The notes beneath the pieces were generated by a model, which was not told the origin of the DNA, ran no database searches, and saw nothing but the letters and a program-made list of their open reading frames with translations. The translations under genes were made by a program, and so were the position numbers. Positions 47,101-58,961 of a stretch of DNA of 64,000 bases are shown piece after piece; position 1 is the first letter of the stretch; each line of letters begins with the position of its first letter. The stretch spans positions 47,442,195-47,506,194 of the forward strand of contig CM055872.1 in the NCBI GenBank assembly GCA_029582165.1, read 5' to 3'. The DNA comes from Portulaca oleracea. Taxonomy: Eukaryota; Streptophyta; Magnoliopsida; Caryophyllales; Portulacaceae.

Positions 47101-47284
47101 CAAAATGATACTCTTTAAAAGCACTAGAAAATAATTCGATCGGTAAAATTACCCGCTTAGCCATTTCCTCTGAGACCTGTCACCGTTAGTTAACTGTAAA
47201 AATTAAAAGAATTTAATACCACATTTTAGCTAATTAAACAAATTTAAATACCCTAATTTCTGTGATTTAGGGTGGGTTGTTACA
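44145..47284 (-). repeat. 3' LTR of the Tekay element
   Basis: 3140 bp, TGTAACGCTCC...GGGTTGTTACA. Minus-strand TATAAATA at 46839-46846. A CCGCCGGAAAACTCGCCGG duplicated-word stretch lies near 46690. It differs from the 5' LTR mostly by single-base indels concentrated in about 44370-44960. Confidence 0.92.
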
Positions 47285-47300
47285 TCCTTCCCCCCCCCCT
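47285..47300 (-). promoter_or_regulatory. Polypurine tract of the Tekay element
   Basis: Minus strand AGGGGGGGGGGAAGGA immediately before the 3' LTR start at 47284; position and purine purity fit the plus-strand primer. Confidence 0.85.
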
Positions 47301-47356
47301 AAAAGGAGTTTCGTCCTCGAAACTCGCTGTTTATTAAAATTACTGTGGAAAATACC

Positions 47357-48130
47357 TTAAAAGAGGTGGGGGTAGTTTTTCATCATATCCTCTTCAGTCT
47401 CCCAGGTGGCTTCCGAGGTTTCTTGGTTTGCCCAAAGGACCTTGACCAGTGGGACTTCTTTGGTACGTAGCTGTTTGACCCTACGATCCAAAATTTGAAT
47501 CGGCTGCTGTTCAAAGGTAAGGTTTTCCGCTAGAAGAGGAGGTTCTTCCTTTAAGATATGCGTTGGATCCGGTACATACTTTCGGAGCTGGGAGATATGA
47601 AAGACGTCATGGATATGTCCTAGGTTGGAAGGTAACTCTAGACGATAAGCCGATGGATTAACTTTCCCCACAATAGAATAAGGTCCGATGTATCGAGGGC
47701 TTAGTTTACCCTTAACATTAAATCTCCTAATTCCCTTTGTAGGGGAAACCTTGAGAAATACTCTATCTCCTATCTGGAATTCGAGTGGTTTCCGCCCTTT
47801 GTCGGCATAGCTTTTCTGTCTACTCTGAGCAGCCCGAATATGCTGCTGAATCACTTTGACCTTTTCAGTTGTCTCTTGAATCAACTCTGGGCCTATGACT
47901 AGTGCTTCATCTAGCTCATTCCAACATAAAGGTGTTCTACATTTCCTGCCATACAAAGCCTCAAAAGGCGCCATCTGAATAGTGGCTTGATAACTATTAT
48001 TGTAAGCAAATTCCACGAGTGGAATATCGATCCCAATTCCTTGAAAATCCGGTACACATGCGCGAGCATGTCTTCCAATCTGGTTTACCCTTCTGTTTGA
48101 CCATCGCTCCTGGATGGTAAGAACTATCAA
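47357..48130 (-). pseudogene. Integrase C-terminus and chromodomain (Tekay element)
   Basis: The 257-codon open stretch carries the end of the integrase core (PLVEFAYNNSYQATIQMAPF, EALYGRKCRTPLCW), a GPY/F-like section (LSPRYIGPYSIVGKVNPSAY, RLELP, HDVFHISQLRKYV) and a C-terminal chromodomain (PIQILDRRVKQLRTKEVPLV, KVLW, EATWE). The first ~35 codons match the integrase core only in part and read in a shifted frame, so a frameshift lies near 48040-48130. The chromodomain, which in this family guides insertion to heterochromatin marks, is intact to the stop at 47357-47359. Confidence 0.88.
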
Positions 48131-49456
48131 GCTAAGCTTAGATCCCAGGCCCTTTGTATAGCACTCGAACCTCGATTGAAACCTTGTATCCCTATCCGAT
48201 ACAATGTCCTTTGGAATCCCATGTAATCAGCATTTATCTCGCGGATGTAGATATCCGCCAACTTATCTACTTTCGGCTCTCATGAATAGGTATGAAATGC
48301 GCTGATTTAGTAAGACGGTCGACAATTACCCAAATGGCATTCCGTTTAGAAGTCATGAGGGGTAGTCCCATAATGAAGTCCATTGAGATTGACTCCCATT
48401 TCCATGTGGGAATATCTAAGGGTCGGAGTTCGCCCGAAGGTCGCTGATGCTCAGCTTTCACCCTTTGGCAGGTCAAACATTTATCCACGAAGTTAGCTAT
48501 GTCCCTTTTCATGTTAGGCCACCAGAATCGCTCTCTCAAATCCCTGTACATCTTCGTACCTCCAGGATGCACGGAGTATATTGACTTGTGGCCTTCTTCC
48601 ATAACTCTTAATCTTAAGTCCCCTCTATTGGGTACACAGAGTCGATTCTGAAACCTTAAAATCCCATCATCGTGGATCAGAAAGCCAGGCATTGCCTTGG
48701 TGGTCAGACTATCTACAATTCTCCTAAAATCCGGATCATCCATTTGCTCTGTCTTGATTTCATCAATAATAGACGGCTTTAAAGAGATAGCAGCCAATCT
48801 CTTGTTTGTATCTCCTCTACTCACCAAGTCGATGTTCTCCTTACTCAACTCTTGCCAAATTCTAGGATGAATCGTTAGACTCGATATAGACCCGTGCTGG
48901 GTCTTCCTACTCAAAGCGTCTGCTACTGAATTTGCCTTCCCGGGGTGATACTGGATATCCAGATCGTAATCTTTAATAAGCTCTAACCACCTTCGTTGTC
49001 TCAGATTTAACTCCCTCTGAGTAAAAATATACTTGAGGCTCTTGTGGTCAGTGAAAATAGTAGTGGAGACTCCATATAAATAGTGTCTCAAAATCTTGAG
49101 AGCAAAGACCATCGCCGCTCAAATCATGTGTCGGATAATTCTTTTCATAAGGCTTTAAGCTATGCAGGCATAAGCTATTACCTTATCTCCTTGCATCAAC
49201 ACACAACCCACTTTCGATGCGACGCATCACTATACACAATATATTCCTTCCCTTCCTGTAAGGATAAAACTGGGGCCGTCGTAAGTTTCTCCTTTAGAGT
49301 CTGAAACGCTTCTTCGCACTTATCGGTCCATTCGAACCGGGTGGTCTTCTTAAGGAGGTTTGTCAAAGGTAATGCCATCTTGGAAAAGTTTGGCACGAAT
49401 CTTCTATAATATCCAGCCATACCTAAGAAACTTCTGACTTAGAATCGTAGTGGGTC
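48131..49456 (-). pseudogene. RNase H and integrase N-terminus/core (Tekay element), broken
   Basis: 49196-49420 continues RT (MAGYYRRFVPNFSKMALPLT) into RNase H (VYSDASH), then stops. 48267-49112 resumes with [28 protein letters not shown], then the integrase HHCC zinc region ([29 protein letters not shown]) and the first catalytic part ([21 protein letters not shown]). Stops interrupt at about 49195-49113, and the core after 48266 is degenerate, including where the remaining catalytic residues should lie. There are at least two breaks before this piece (TGA and TAA near 49455-49438). Non-functional as read. Confidence 0.88.
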
Positions 49457-51868
49457 TCACCCAATCTTTAACGGTGATACTTTGTGAGGATCCACTCGGA
49501 TGCCTTCACTGGTTACAATATGTCCCAAACATCCTACTTCCTTGAGCCAGAAATCACACTTTGAAAATTTGGCATACAACTGTTTTTCTCTTAAAAGCTG
49601 AAGTACTTGCCTCAAATGACTTTCATGCTCCTCATAACTCTTTGAGTATACCAAAATATCATCAATAAAAACTACCACAAACTTATCCAAAAAGGGTTTG
49701 AACACACGGTTCATCAAATCCATGAACACTGCTGGGGCATTGGTAAGCCCAAAAGGCATCACGGTAAATTCATAGTGCCCATACCTTGTCCTAAAGGTAG
49801 TCTTAGGGATGTCCTCTGCTCTTACTCTAAGCTGATGGTATCCTGACCTTAAATCAATTTTTGAAAATACTCTTGCTCCTTGGAGTTGGTCAAACAAGTC
49901 ATCAATTCTGGGTAGAGGATATTTGTTCTTGATCGTCACTTTGTTCAATTCCCGATAGTCAATGCATAACCTTAAACTTCCATCCTTCTTTCTCACAAAT
50001 AACACTGGGGCTCCCCACGGAGAGGAACTGGGTCTGATAAACCCTTTGTTTAAAAGGTCTTCCAACTGTATCTTTAGTTCCTTTAGCTCTGCTGGGGCCA
50101 TTCTATACGGAGCTTTAGATATCGGCCTAGTTCCGGGAACTAGCTCAATTTTAAAGTCGATCTCCCTCCTCGGGGGTAGCTCCGTAATTTCTTCTGGGAA
50201 GACGTCCATAAACTCCCATACAACCGGGATTTCCTCTACCTTAGGCAGACTCTGCGATACCTCCTTTAGAGAACACAAATAACCTGTACATCCATGATTC
50301 AACATTTTGCGCGCCTTTACATATGTTATGATAGGGCACGGGCTTAATCCTAGATCCCCAACGAAAAGGCACTCTTTCCCTAAGGCATTCTGTAGAACGA
50401 CTATCCCCTCTCCACATTTGATTTGAGCCTGAGTCAAATTCAACCAATCCATCCCCAAAATAATATCAAACTCCTCTAAGTCTATCTGTATTAGGTTAGC
50501 TGGGAAAATTTCTTCATTCAGAACTAGGGGCACTTTCTCGAAACAAGTCTTACAAACTATGGTTTGTCCATTCGGTAAACCAATTAAAAAGTTTTCGGCG
50601 CGAGCTAACTTTTGTAAGTCTAAATTTAATGTAGCTTTAGAGGAGATAAAAGAATGCGTTGCTCCAGAGTCAAATAATGCAATAAGGGGTTGAGCATAAA
50701 TGTAAACAGTGCCGGTAACAACCATACCAGACTTAGCTGCTTCTCTCTTTCCCATGACGTAGGCCTGGCCCACGCTTCCCTGCTGTGGAGCGGTCCTTGC
50801 TGGCGGCGTTGGTCGGGTCGTGCCCGGTTCAGGCCTTCTAAGCTTCTTCGGGCATTCAGCCACTTTGTGGTCAGCTCCGCCGCACCAAAAACAATTGTTG
50901 GTGCCTACCCGGCACTGGGTGGTGGAGTGATTGGTCCTGCCGCACTTCTTACACGGCTCCCTGTTAGTGGACGGGTTTGGCTGAGTCCTCGGAGCTGGGG
51001 GTGCTGGTTTCCTGACTTGATTTGCTTGTACAGGAGGCGAGGTAGGTACCCCACGCTCGTTCCACTTTCTTTTAGTGCCCGTTGGACCTCCCTGATTCAA
51101 TGCCCTTAGCTCCTTCCGGACCCGCTCTACTTCTGCAGCCCTCTCATACATCTCCTGCGTCGTGGCAAAATGATGCGACGACAGTTGGCTGCGTATGTAA
51201 GGCGCTAGGCCTCCCTCGTATCGAGACATCTTTAGCCCTTCAGTGGCTACATACTCCGGTGCAATCCGGGACAGCTCATGGAACTTGGACGTATACTGTA
51301 ACACTGAGATGTCCCTATTAACCATTGACCAGTCTAGGAATTCCTTTTCCTTCTGCCTCCGAAGAGATATGGGATAGAACTGAGCCCTAAGCTCCTTTAA
51401 AAAGTCACCCCATGTCTTTCCGGTCTCGATGTACTTCTCTCTTATAGTCTTCCACCAAATATCCGCCTCACCTTTCAAGTAGAAGGTCCCTATAGTCACT
51501 TTCTTCTCCTCGGGGACTTCAATCACCTCAAAAATCTTTTCCATATCTCGCACCCAATCCTATAAAATGACAGGGTCATAACTTCCTGAGTAAGTCGGGG
51601 GGTTTCTTTTTGCTACCCGATCAGTGTAATTTCCTTCCCTATTACCCGTTGGTACTGTGCTTGGGGTTGGTATACGCTTAAGCAATTCATGTAATAACAT
51701 CCCGAAGTGGTCGGGGTAGACAGGTGGGTTTTGAGGAACGGATCCTAAGGATGTCTCGGGAAGTGATACCAACCCTGGACTAGGGTGGGGTCCTTGAATT
51801 TCCAACTGGTTTCCTTCGGTCTCTGGTGCTGGTTCACCATGGGGTGAATTCCCCGACATTTGCGACAT
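49457..51868 (-). pseudogene. gag-protease-reverse transcriptase (Tekay element), one early stop
   Basis: The frame opens at ATG 51868 and meets an in-frame TAG at 51562-51560, between VIL and [12 protein letters not shown]. It then stays open for 698 codons from the next ATG to 49457. Visible parts: capsid ([20 protein letters not shown]), two zinc knuckles ([14 protein letters not shown] and [14 protein letters not shown]), a protease with [10 protein letters not shown], and an RT with [30 protein letters not shown] and the catalytic box [10 protein letters not shown]. The TAG is in a CHG context if it was once CAG, so loss by deamination of methylated cytosine is plausible. No sequence supports a programmed read-through there. 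Confidence 0.93.
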
Positions 51869-52456
51869 ACTACAATATCACAATAATAACAATGTTAATA
51901 GACCACTTGATTCGTAATTACCTTTTCTTTAACTTTTCTGTCCAACAATAAAGTCTGTAGTACACACCCCTTAAGGTTTGTAGTACTTCAACATTAATAC
52001 ATATTCTATATAAATCAATAACGTTTATTTGGAACCACAATAAATTTTCTCCCTGTATTCACATAAGCAGGAATACTCCCATTCTTCCACCTGTACCCTT
52101 CAAGTTACATGATAATTTTAAAACTCACAACATTCCCATAATCATATAATAGATCATGTCATTCCTAGCAATCTTGAGTTCTCCCTAAAGAAAAATTGGG
52201 AGATACTCCAGCAATTACATCCACAAAATAATTCAGTATATACGAGTTCAACACTTGACATAAAAGGGCATACAACCATGCTTTCCAAGCCAAAATATAG
52301 GGAAGATCAAAAGAATCGCATAGTTCGACCAAATACAAGGTTCAACCTTGACCAAAAACAACTTGGTTAACCCAACTATTACGGTCGACTAGCTTACCCA
52401 AAAGAATAGGTTAGCTCCTAGCTACCCTGTACAAAATCCATTAGAAGAATCTTTTC

Positions 52457-53165
52457 TTATGTCCCTGTGTTAGACCCTTCCTCAGAGTCTCCATGCTCTG
52501 CCCGCTTCATCATGTCCGCCAAAGCAAGTCGATACGTCCTAACTGGAAGACACCTCTTGCGCTTAGTCTTCCTCATTATGGGCCCCGCTCGTACTTTCGC
52601 TTTACCCTCTCTAGGACTTCGAGGCACTATAATACCTGTGGGAGTTGCATCATCACTAGCATTTTCCTCCTTCTTAGGCTCTTGGCGCGGAGGTGGTACA
52701 AGGGGGGCCGGGCGTCCCGAGATCGGTGCCGCAAAATGGAGCTCCATTCCCTTTGCCGGGGATGGGTAGACAAAAGCTGTGGTGGGTGTAGGCAAGGCTA
52801 GCACCTCATGTAAAGACGGTGCCAAATCAGTGGGGTGCATTTGTAGGGCAAGTGCGATGCAGTGTGATAATAGCTTCTAAAGCTACGATTCCGAGCTCCC
52901 AGTAATTAAGGCACCACGTGTGCGGTCAAGATCCTCTAAGCAACGATGGTTGGTACCTATCCTTGATCTCCCCATGGTTTCTCGTGGGTAACGTTACCGA
53001 TAAACATCGTGCTCTCTGGATGTCATCTCTATACTCGGTGTTCGGGTTCACCATACTGTGCATGTCAAAGGCTTCTTGCAACTTCTTTAGGTGTTCGAAC
53101 ACATTTTCCGTGGGGTCCATGAACATGGCAAAAGGGTTGGGTAAAGAATCGCCTGTGGGATCCAT
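52457..53165 (-). pseudogene. Additional decayed ORF between PBS and gag
   Basis: Two minus-strand open stretches: 53165-52926 (MDPTGDSLPNPFAMFMDPTE, then EHLKKLQEAFDMHSMVNPNT, RARCLSVTLP) and 52840-52457 (MHPTDLAPSLHEVLALPTPT, a proline-rich middle, then a basic KTKRKRC stretch). After the TGA closing the first, its frame stays sensible (WELGIVALEAIITLHRTC) up to a +/-1 shift near 52845. They look like one former ORF of ~235 codons with one nonsense change and one frameshift. Its function is unknown to me. It has no zinc knuckle or enzyme motif. It lies about 0.54 kb inside the PBS and 0.6 kb before the gag ATG. Confidence 0.6.
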
Positions 53166-53702
53166 CTACAGCATACAAAACAATAAAATAAAACTCCAAT
53201 AAATTATCCCCTTAAAACTGGCTATAAAAAGAAACAATTAAGGTACGGTCCGAGACTCGACCCACTAAAATTCCATGAAGGAACCAACTTATTCCCATTT
53301 GTTTTCCATTTCTTATGCAACCATTAATTTACACATAACATGTCTTCTATTACCTCTACACGTATTCATTCCTTGTCTAAAAGATATCTATATTTAACAT
53401 CCATCATTCACTTAACTCTTCCTATCATTCATTATGAATCCCATAAATTCCTAGGAAAAATTCATGACATTTCCCCTGTAAATAGGACTATTCTCAAATT
53501 TACATCCTTATTTTCCACCTGCAAATTACAATTTACATTACATAATCTCAACAGAGAGCTTCATGCTCAAGCTTCTATTGCAACAATTCCTCTAATTAGA
53601 CCCAATTTGCCACATAAGACACATATACTCTGCACCCAAACACATCTAAGTTTCAATGTTCTAAAAGTTCTCTACATTCCCAAATTTTCTCCTTATAACT
53701 CC
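53166..53702 (-). other. Tekay 5' leader, non-coding
   Basis: About 540 bp between PBS and the pre-gag ORF. AT-rich; an opposite-strand open frame at 53340-53723 crosses into the LTR and has no recognisable feature. Confidence 0.5.
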
Positions 53703-53714
53703 GCTCTGATACCA
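53703..53714 (-). promoter_or_regulatory. Primer-binding site, tRNA-iMet
   Basis: Minus strand TGGTATCAGAGC, an exact match to the plant initiator tRNA-Met 3' end complement, four bases inside the 5' LTR edge at 53719. Confidence 0.92.
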
Positions 53715-53718
53715 CAAC

Positions 53719-56700
53719 TGTAACGCCCCAAAACCTTAATCACACAATTACCCAAACATTACGGTAATCACATGATTAGCGCAGCGGATAACGGCCTGAG
53801 GCGCTACCGCCGTCCCACTAAGGACAAGGCAAAACCAACCAACCAAGCACACCAACAATGACAACCAAAACCACAACTGAACCGCATTCACCAACACGTC
53901 CCCATACATAAAGGAGTTTACAAAAGCCACAAATGCTTAACTTTAAAGACATAAACACACATAGACCCACACGCTTATAGATCCTTATATATCTCCATAC
54001 ACCACTATCACTTGCTTTATAAGTAACCCTGTACGACGCAAAAGTCTACCTTTCACTTTAGGGAGTAAACTACTTCTGTACGTCCTTTCCCTTTTCTGTG
54101 GAGCTCGGACCACCTAAAACAAAACAGAAACATCGCAAAAGTGAGTGGAAACACTCGAGACACAAACCTCCAACATGTAAAACCGTTTCGGAAACGGTTT
54201 TTCATGCCGGCCTTTAAAACATTTCGAAAACGGGGAAAGGGCAAAAAGAAACACGCTAAACCAATGAAGTCTTTAAACTTTAAGAATTCTATGCATATGC
54301 TGTGCTTTACTTTGAAAATATAACATATGATAAGACATGGTATCCCTTACGATCGATGCCGAAGCACCTCACACACGCGCATGCCCAAACCGACCGGGAG
54401 TTTGGATTGGGTATGCTAAGCGATCGACAGCGGTCAAGCTTACTCCAATAGGAGCACAGTAAAATAATGCTAGGATTCACTCTAGCTACAGTAGAACTAT
54501 GTGTCGGGACCACTTATAAAACAATAAAATCATTAGAATGTATCTATGCAAGAAAGCGTACTTGACTTGTGAATAAATATAAGAGTTGGACAATTTGCGT
54601 ACCTTTAAAATACTGTGAACTTGGTGACGATCTGGCTCGGGGAATGGCGCGGGGCGGTGTGAAAATTTGAGCTAGGACGATAAAGGTTACAAATTAGTGC
54701 AAAGGTTATGAACAAAAAGGGTCGTAACGTCCCATAGAAAGGATTTGAAATGCACATGTAAAACAAATTTCAGGTTTTTGAGGTAAGAGTATTTTGGCTA
54801 TAACCGGGGCTAGGAAACCCGGAATTTTATGAACGAACACTTTTCGGAAAGGGAAAAATATAATCTATAAGTTTGTCAACTGGGTCAGATGCTAAAAAGG
54901 ATGGGAAGCGCTCGGAAAAGGCTCTGGACAGAAGTAGCAAAACCCGGAATGTTTCCTTGTGCGGTTTTGGCATTTAAACGGAATCAATAAAATTTATGCA
55001 CTTGCTCTAAACTCATAGGAGTTTTATGGACAGAAAAAAAAATACTCGTAGAATATGTACTCTTATTCTATCAAAGAGGCTTAAAAAAAAAGTTTGAGAG
55101 CGATACGAATTTTATTTCCTTTAAAAAAACGCGAGACTTCGGTAAAAAAAATACGATAAAATCAAATAACATAAAAGACATCGAGGTCTCCTAAAGCCAA
55201 GTCCTATGGTCCTCAATCATCAATTCCATCTTAACAACCATAAAGTTACATTTAGACACTCCAAAAACAACTCACAAGATCACTATAATACTTTTGGTTC
55301 AAACTTAAAACAATATATTATACCCAGAATTTCCAGATTCGCAGCCCTTCTTCCAGGCTCTATAACTCACACTCCCGACGTCGGGTTGACGCATACCATA
55401 CCATTTCGGAAATCTTGCAAGGTCTCCTAAAACTCTTATGTTGAACACTTTTTCAAATTCAAACTCCACACAGACGAAAAATGTGCAACAAGTCACTGCC
55501 TCCAAAATCGTATATAATTGCATGCCTTTACGGTTTTGGCTCTAACTTGAGCTATACAAGTCGAAATCCAAATTCAAAAGCCCGATATTAGCTAACACCT
55601 TAGGCTACCTTTTACACAAGAATCTGGGCTAAAAACTAATTTTACCATCTCCTATAAAAGTGAATTTTGGGCAGAATGCACTGGGGTGTTCTAGCCTTCA
55701 TGCATGCACATAAACATTCGAGTTTTGTACTAATCATCCACCCAAATGTAATTTAATCACATTACTCTAATTTCCAGAACTTAAGCTCAAATCCATCATC
55801 TAACCTTACACAATCCACATGCATAAACATCCAAATACATGCAATACTTCCACACATCATTTTTCATGATTTTCTTCACTAATTCACTTAAAACACCCAA
55901 TTTAGACAAAATACACTTAGTTAACTCCTTTAAACAGAATCTAAACTCCAAAACATCATCATATACCTCATGCAAAATCATAAAACATCATCCTTCCATC
56001 TATAAGCATAAACTCAACCAAAAGATTCACTAAACTCACTTCAAAGCACTTGGATTCTCAATGGAACTTTAACTAAACACATCTATACTTTAAGATCCAT
56101 GTTAATGGAAGATAATCAAGAAGAAAGCAACATTTTCAACACTAAAACAACTCAAAACTCAGATTATATAACAATGGAAATGGGGGTTTAGGAGTGATAC
56201 CACTTGAAGGAGGAGATAAAAATGAACAAGGAAGTGTGGAAATGGAAGAGGGGAGCACGGCCGCCGGAAAACTCGCCGGAAAACTCGCCGGACGGCCGGC
56301 AAAACACTGGTGGTGGCTGTGGAGGTTCTCGGCCAGCAGAGGGAGGGAGTGAGAGCTGAGAGTTTGAGTTTGATATCATCCACAACAAATGACCCTTAAC
56401 CTCCCCAACCCATATTTATAAACACTAGTCCCTCCTCCTTAAAAATAAAACCATAATAATAATACTAATACCCTAAATAAAAGTGTACAAAAGTTCTCTT
56501 ATATAAATTGGTAGTAAAAATACAACTTGTAAAGTGAATTTAATTGTTACGGTAAAATCGGTAACGATCGATATTTTTATTAAAATTCATCTTGCCGTAA
56601 AAAAAAAATCGAAACGGTAATCAAGCCGATTTTTAAAATAAACATTAGAACCTAAATAATAATAATATGAGGTCCAAAATGATACTCTTTAAAAGCACTA

Positions 56701-56859
56701 GAAAATAATTCGATCGGTAAAATTACCCGCTTAGCCATTTCCTCTGAGACCTGTCACCGTTAGTTAACTGTAAAAATTAAAAGAATTTAATAACCACATT
56801 TTAGCTAATTAAACAAATTTAAATACCCTAATTTCTGTGATTTAGGGTGGGTTGTTACA
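53719..56859 (-). repeat. 5' LTR of the Tekay element
   Basis: 3141 bp, near-identical partner of 44145-47284. On the minus strand it would drive element transcription; see the TATA box at 56413-56420. Adjacent TSD TGTTT at 56860-56864. Confidence 0.93.
56413..56420 (-). promoter_or_regulatory. LTR TATA box
   Basis: Minus-strand TATAAATA in GTTTATAAATATGGGT within the 5' LTR, conserved in the 3' LTR at 46839-46846. Transcription would be expected to begin about 30 bp to its left. Confidence 0.6.
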
Positions 56860-56864
56860 TGTTT

Positions 56865-57873
56865 TCTACCAGTTTTAGGGAAACTGAGTTGGGTTTTGTT
56901 TACAAGTTTGATGATTGATAATTCATAAGATACTAATAATCAAGTGAAACATTAAGTGGGTTGCAGGTAACGACCCAAAGACCAGGATATGTTCCTGCAA
57001 CGGAATTATCAAGAGATCAGGGGAGGCACTAATATGTTTGTGGGTAACGACTCAAAGACCATGATCTGTTACTACAGGGGAGTTATCAAGAGATCGGGGA
57101 GTCCCGATATGTTTAGAAGATTGAGTGTGCACACGTGTCATTATGTTTCTGGGATGACCATCTATGTTCTGATTATGAGGATTTGAGATCCTATTCTGAT
57201 TTAGAGATTGTGATTATGATTCTGATATTTTGGGGATAGGCAAATCTCATTCGCATAATAAAATTATGAATTGTTTTTTGAGGAAAGGATTACTCTGTAT
57301 TTTGATATCTGATGTTTGATTCAAGATTGAAAGTCAATTGAGATTTTTGGAACGTTGTGATTTCTAAGTTGAAAGCTTGTACTATTGATTTTTTTAGTTA
57401 TGTTATTTCTAAACTCTGTTATTTTTGGGATGGGGTTAAATTGTTTGCGAAAAGGTTTGACTCATTCACTTCTCTCCCTAAATGAATTTGAAATGAATTT
57501 GAAATTGTTTTGACGGTTATGGGTAAACACTATTGAGTTCTCATATTTTTAAATGTTTTATTTTCAGGTGAAGAGTTTTGTGATGGGCACGGGTTCTAGA
57601 AGTGACGACGTCGAACTAGAAGTTGAGACTAGAGTTTAGTTTATGTTTAGACTTGAGTTAGTAATGTTAGTTATGTTGTTTTTAGAATTTGAAAGTTTCT
57701 TTTGGTTGTTAAATTGAAGTAACAGTTATCGTTGTTAGTTCCTTTTCATTCTTGCTTTGTATTCCTTCGGAAATATGACAGTAACGCCCAAAATAAAAAG
57801 AAAATAAATGAGACTTCCATTGTTAACGTTAGTTGGACTTTGACTTTTTCATAATTGAATTTTCGGGGTGTTA
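56865..57873 (+). mobile_element. Right part of the older LTR split by the Tekay insertion
   Basis: Continues from 44139 and ends TTCGGGGTGTTACA at 57873, a typical LTR 3' end. It contains an imperfect tandem duplication of about 75 bp (56968-57042 and 57044-57115), both starting GTAACGACYCAAAGACCA. It directly abuts a gag remnant on the opposite strand at 57874. No matching 5-bp duplication was found because the other end is lost. Confidence 0.6.
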
Positions 57874-58039
57874 CACTATGATTCACGATCTTTTTCAACT
57901 TCACCCATGAAGTGATCTTGCTTTTCCCATCTTGAGCCCATTGCACTTTCACGCTCTCAAACCAAAGGGATGCCACTTTGCTGAGTTTCAAGCTCACCAC
58001 TTTGAACGCCTTCTCGTCACTATATCCCTTGGCCTCAAA

Positions 58040-58730
58040 TAAGGTTGTTCATAATCCAATCCGGACCGAATAAAGGACTTGGACCGAAAGGACCGAAGAT
58101 AATTTGGTCAAGTCCTCGGTCCAAAGAATATTGAGTTTCGGTCTTCGGTCCAAGGATTGGACTGAATTACAGGACCGAGGACCAAGCTACAAACCAACTA
58201 TTTTTCTATGGTTTTCAACTTTTCATCATTATTCACTAATGTTTCTAAGTTTATTAATCTCAAACCCTCGACACTCCCCAATCCCCACTCCACCCTCCGC
58301 CCTCCCTCCGACCTCCACCACCCGCCGTCACTGGCACCAACGTTAGCGTCGTTAAGGTCTTTAGAGCCACCGCCCTCCTCCGCACTAAACCACTTCACCA
58401 GCGCTTCCTACTCATCACTCCTCAGATCCATTGTTTTCTCCTCCGCAATCGACCACCATGCAGTCCATGCCTAGTCGACCACCGTCCATCAGGCTACTAC
58501 GCATAGTAAACCGCTTCATTGATTCATGCAAAATTTAATCGCATATCTTCCCCGTAATTCGGTCCATTCGACTGGTCCAGTCCTGGACCAAACTTTTTCG
58601 GTCGGTTAGTCCAGGATCGAAAAAGTTCGGTCTAGTCCTCGGTCCAAGCCAAGCCGCTTGTTCGGTCTTCGGTCCAGTCCAGTCCCGTCCGGGCTAATTT
58701 GGTCCAATCTTGGACCAATAAACAATCTTA
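58040..58730. mobile_element. hAT-type non-autonomous element, TSD GCCTCAAA
   Basis: Ends TAAGGTTGTTCAT and ATAAACAATCTTA form an imperfect inverted repeat, with perfect 8-bp duplications GCCTCAAA at 58032-58039 and 58731-58738. Both sides hold many GGACCGA/TCGGTCC words in opposite orientation. 691 bp, no transposase. The interior near 58290-58460 is pyrimidine-rich. Confidence 0.85.
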
Positions 58731-58961
58731 GCCTCAAATATGCGTTCCATCATTTGGGTCCACTCCAAATAGTTATCGAGATCAAAGGAGTTATTAAATT
58801 CGGGAAGCTCTACCTTGATGTCATGGTACTCATCCTGTAGAGGTCGCTCTCCCATTCTTCGCGGTTTCCCCATTTGTACGGAGCCACTACCATCGTAACT
58901 CGACTCCAAGGAAGGAGGAGGACGATGTGGACTTTGAGGACTATTTCTTCTCCTAGACCGG

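Larger units (their letters stand above)
44145..56859 (-). mobile_element. Complete-structure Tekay/Del-type chromovirus, 12.7 kb
   Basis: LTRs at 44145-47284 and 53719-56859 (3140 and 3141 bp) begin TGTAAC and end GTTACA. The 5-bp target duplication TGTTT is at 44140-44144 and 56860-56864. PBS (53703-53714), PPT (47285-47300) and the order gag, protease, RT, RNase H, integrase, chromodomain are all on the minus strand. LTR identity looks like about 97% by eye, fewer substitutions than indels. Long LTRs plus a C-terminal chromodomain fit the Tekay (Del) clade. The coding region has several in-frame stops and frameshifts, so it is non-autonomous as read. Confidence 0.92.

Noticed and set aside
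51560..51562. Programmed stop-codon read-through in gag
   Set aside because: It lies within gag rather than at a gag-pol boundary, lacks any visible recoding signal, and the element has other random stops.
56188..56388. Open frames of 66-74 residues in the LTR near the TATA box
   Set aside because: Both LTRs contain them by sequence identity alone; composition follows the GCCGGAAAACTCGCCGG-type repeat and no motif is present.
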